A DNA stretch of 64,000 nucleotides, from the NCBI RefSeq assembly GCF_028747985.1, contig NZ_CP118108.1, positions 1,927,501 to 1,991,500 on the forward strand. Reading direction: 5' to 3'. The notes under the pieces were generated by a model that was given only the letters and a program-made list of their open reading frames with translations, did not search any database and had not been told where the DNA came from. Source of the DNA: Paenibacillus urinalis. GTDB lineage: Bacteria; Bacillota; Bacilli; Paenibacillales; Paenibacillaceae. Every line of letters begins with the position of its first letter. Position 1 is the first letter of the stretch. Positions 63,440-64,000 of this stretch are shown one piece after another. A program made the position numbers and the translations under genes.

Positions 63440-64000
63440 TTATTTGACTTCCAAAATTTGAACGTCACGGCCTTCAATGGATACCATGCCGCTGAGCTGA
63501 CTGCCACTGATTAGATCTTCAGCCTCTAATTGGCCTAGATCATAGGATACGGCCTCCGTATTGTGATTAAGCACGAACAGATAGGAGATGCCATCCTTGA
63601 CACGGCGGCTGACCTCAACACCGGATGGAGCTGAGAGGTTAGGGTGAATTCCTTTGTCCGTTGTAATCTTCTCAATCAGTTCATCGAGGAAGCCTTGTTC
63701 TGGATCGGTTGCTACGTAATATGCTTCGCCTTTGCCAAACGTATTGCGAGTCACCGCAGGCATTCCCTTGTAGAAATCTTCGCCGTATTCCGCAATAACC
63801 TCAGCACCTTCCGTATGCAGTAGATCACATAGCATGCCGCATTCGTAGCTGCCTTGAAGCTTGCCGAACTTATCTTTCAGAACAATCTTATTCTTCTGAT
63901 CCGGGAACAGAGCATCAATCTCCTCAACCCAAATGCCCAGCATTTTCCGCAGCTCTCCAGGATATCCGCCGACCGTGACCAGATCATTTTCATTTACAAT
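63440..64000 (-). CDS. GH42 beta-galactosidase, C-terminal part, cut by window end
   Basis: The frame is open for 187 codons to the last base of the window and ends at a stop at 63440. The protein text beginning IVNENDLVTVGGYPGELRK and continuing LGIWVEEID aligns with the domain-B region of the upstream GH42 enzyme (there GIVNENDLCFLGGFPGPLRK). The remaining residues are the trimerisation and C-terminal beta domains. The catalytic barrel lies outside the window. It is a second GH42 paralogue, away from the LplABC cluster. Confidence 0.9.
   Translation of the reverse strand: MVNENDLVTVGGYPGELRKMLGIWVEEIDALFPDQKNKIVLKDKFGKLQGSYECGMLCDLLHTEGAEVIAEYGEDFYKGMPAVTRNTFGKGEAYYVATDPEQGFLDELIEKITTDKGIHPNLSAPSGVEVSRRVKDGISYLFVLNHNTEAVSYDLGQLEAEDLISGSQLSGMVSIEGRDVQILEVK

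Noticed and set aside
1-64000. tRNA, rRNA, insertion sequence, prophage or CRISPR array
   Set aside because: No cloverleaf, transposase motif, integrase or regularly spaced repeat was seen. This was judged by eye, not by a search program.

Overview
The window looks like chromosome of a Paenibacillus-type Firmicute. GC content is moderate, Shine-Dalgarno sites are strong (AAGGAGG-like) with frequent GTG/TTG starts, and almost every transcription unit ends in a classic intrinsic terminator. The gene content fits that group: a YesM/YesN-LplABC sugar-sensing and uptake set, GH42 and GH31 glycosidases, AraC regulators, a stalk-domain (copper amine oxidase N-like) secreted protein, CcpN, HelD and YwbE. 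I see no rRNA, tRNA, IS element, phage gene or CRISPR array. The genus assignment is inference from gene content only.

Layout. 0-12 kb: a small HExxH protein, an unusual MurB paralogue, a flavin monooxygenase divergent from a MarR regulator, a CPA1 Na+/H+ antiporter, a polysaccharide deacetylase, ywbE, a DUF1796 protein, a permease divergent from rocD, and a GT4 glycosyltransferase. 12.4-21.8 kb: a carbohydrate cluster of YesM-like kinase, YesN-like regulator, LplA-type binding protein, two permeases and a GH42 beta-galactosidase, with a cre-like site before the enzyme. 21.9-34 kb: malic enzyme, stalk-domain protein, aromatic-acid exporter-like membrane protein, MSOX-family oxidase, PNPOx-like protein, HelD, adenine deaminase, then a secreted TIM-barrel-like protein behind a GEMM-I (c-di-GMP-I) riboswitch. 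34-42 kb: AraC regulator divergent from a GH31 alpha-xylosidase, two MFS exporters, a MarR regulator, ccpN and a TraX-like membrane protein.

42-50 kb: rpiA, a MarR regulator, a small ABM-fold monooxygenase, then a two-gene sensory unit. It consists of a CarH-like cobalamin-binding protein without a DNA-binding domain and a soluble hybrid kinase (HisKA-HATPase-REC-HPt). Half-sites of a palindrome next to the MarR gene recur, separated by about ten helical turns, in front of this unit. Next come an alpha/beta hydrolase, a zinc-ribbon membrane protein, a methyltransferase and a nucleotidyltransferase-like protein. 50-58 kb: a PLC-like protein overlapping a BadF-type kinase, GNAT, a small membrane protein, SGNH hydrolase, APH-like kinase, TPR protein, a divergent Tet(M)-like ribosomal-protection GTPase and an HD phosphohydrolase. 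58-64 kb: an AraC regulator divergent from uxaB-uxaA (hexuronate catabolism), an alpha/alpha-toroid protein, and the 3' end of a second GH42 enzyme cut by the window edge.

The strongest leads are the CarH-like sensor/hybrid-kinase pair with its shared operator half-sites, and the c-di-GMP riboswitch controlling an uncharacterised secreted putative glycosidase. Starts were moved from the longest frame to the best ribosome-binding site where the sequence supported it.
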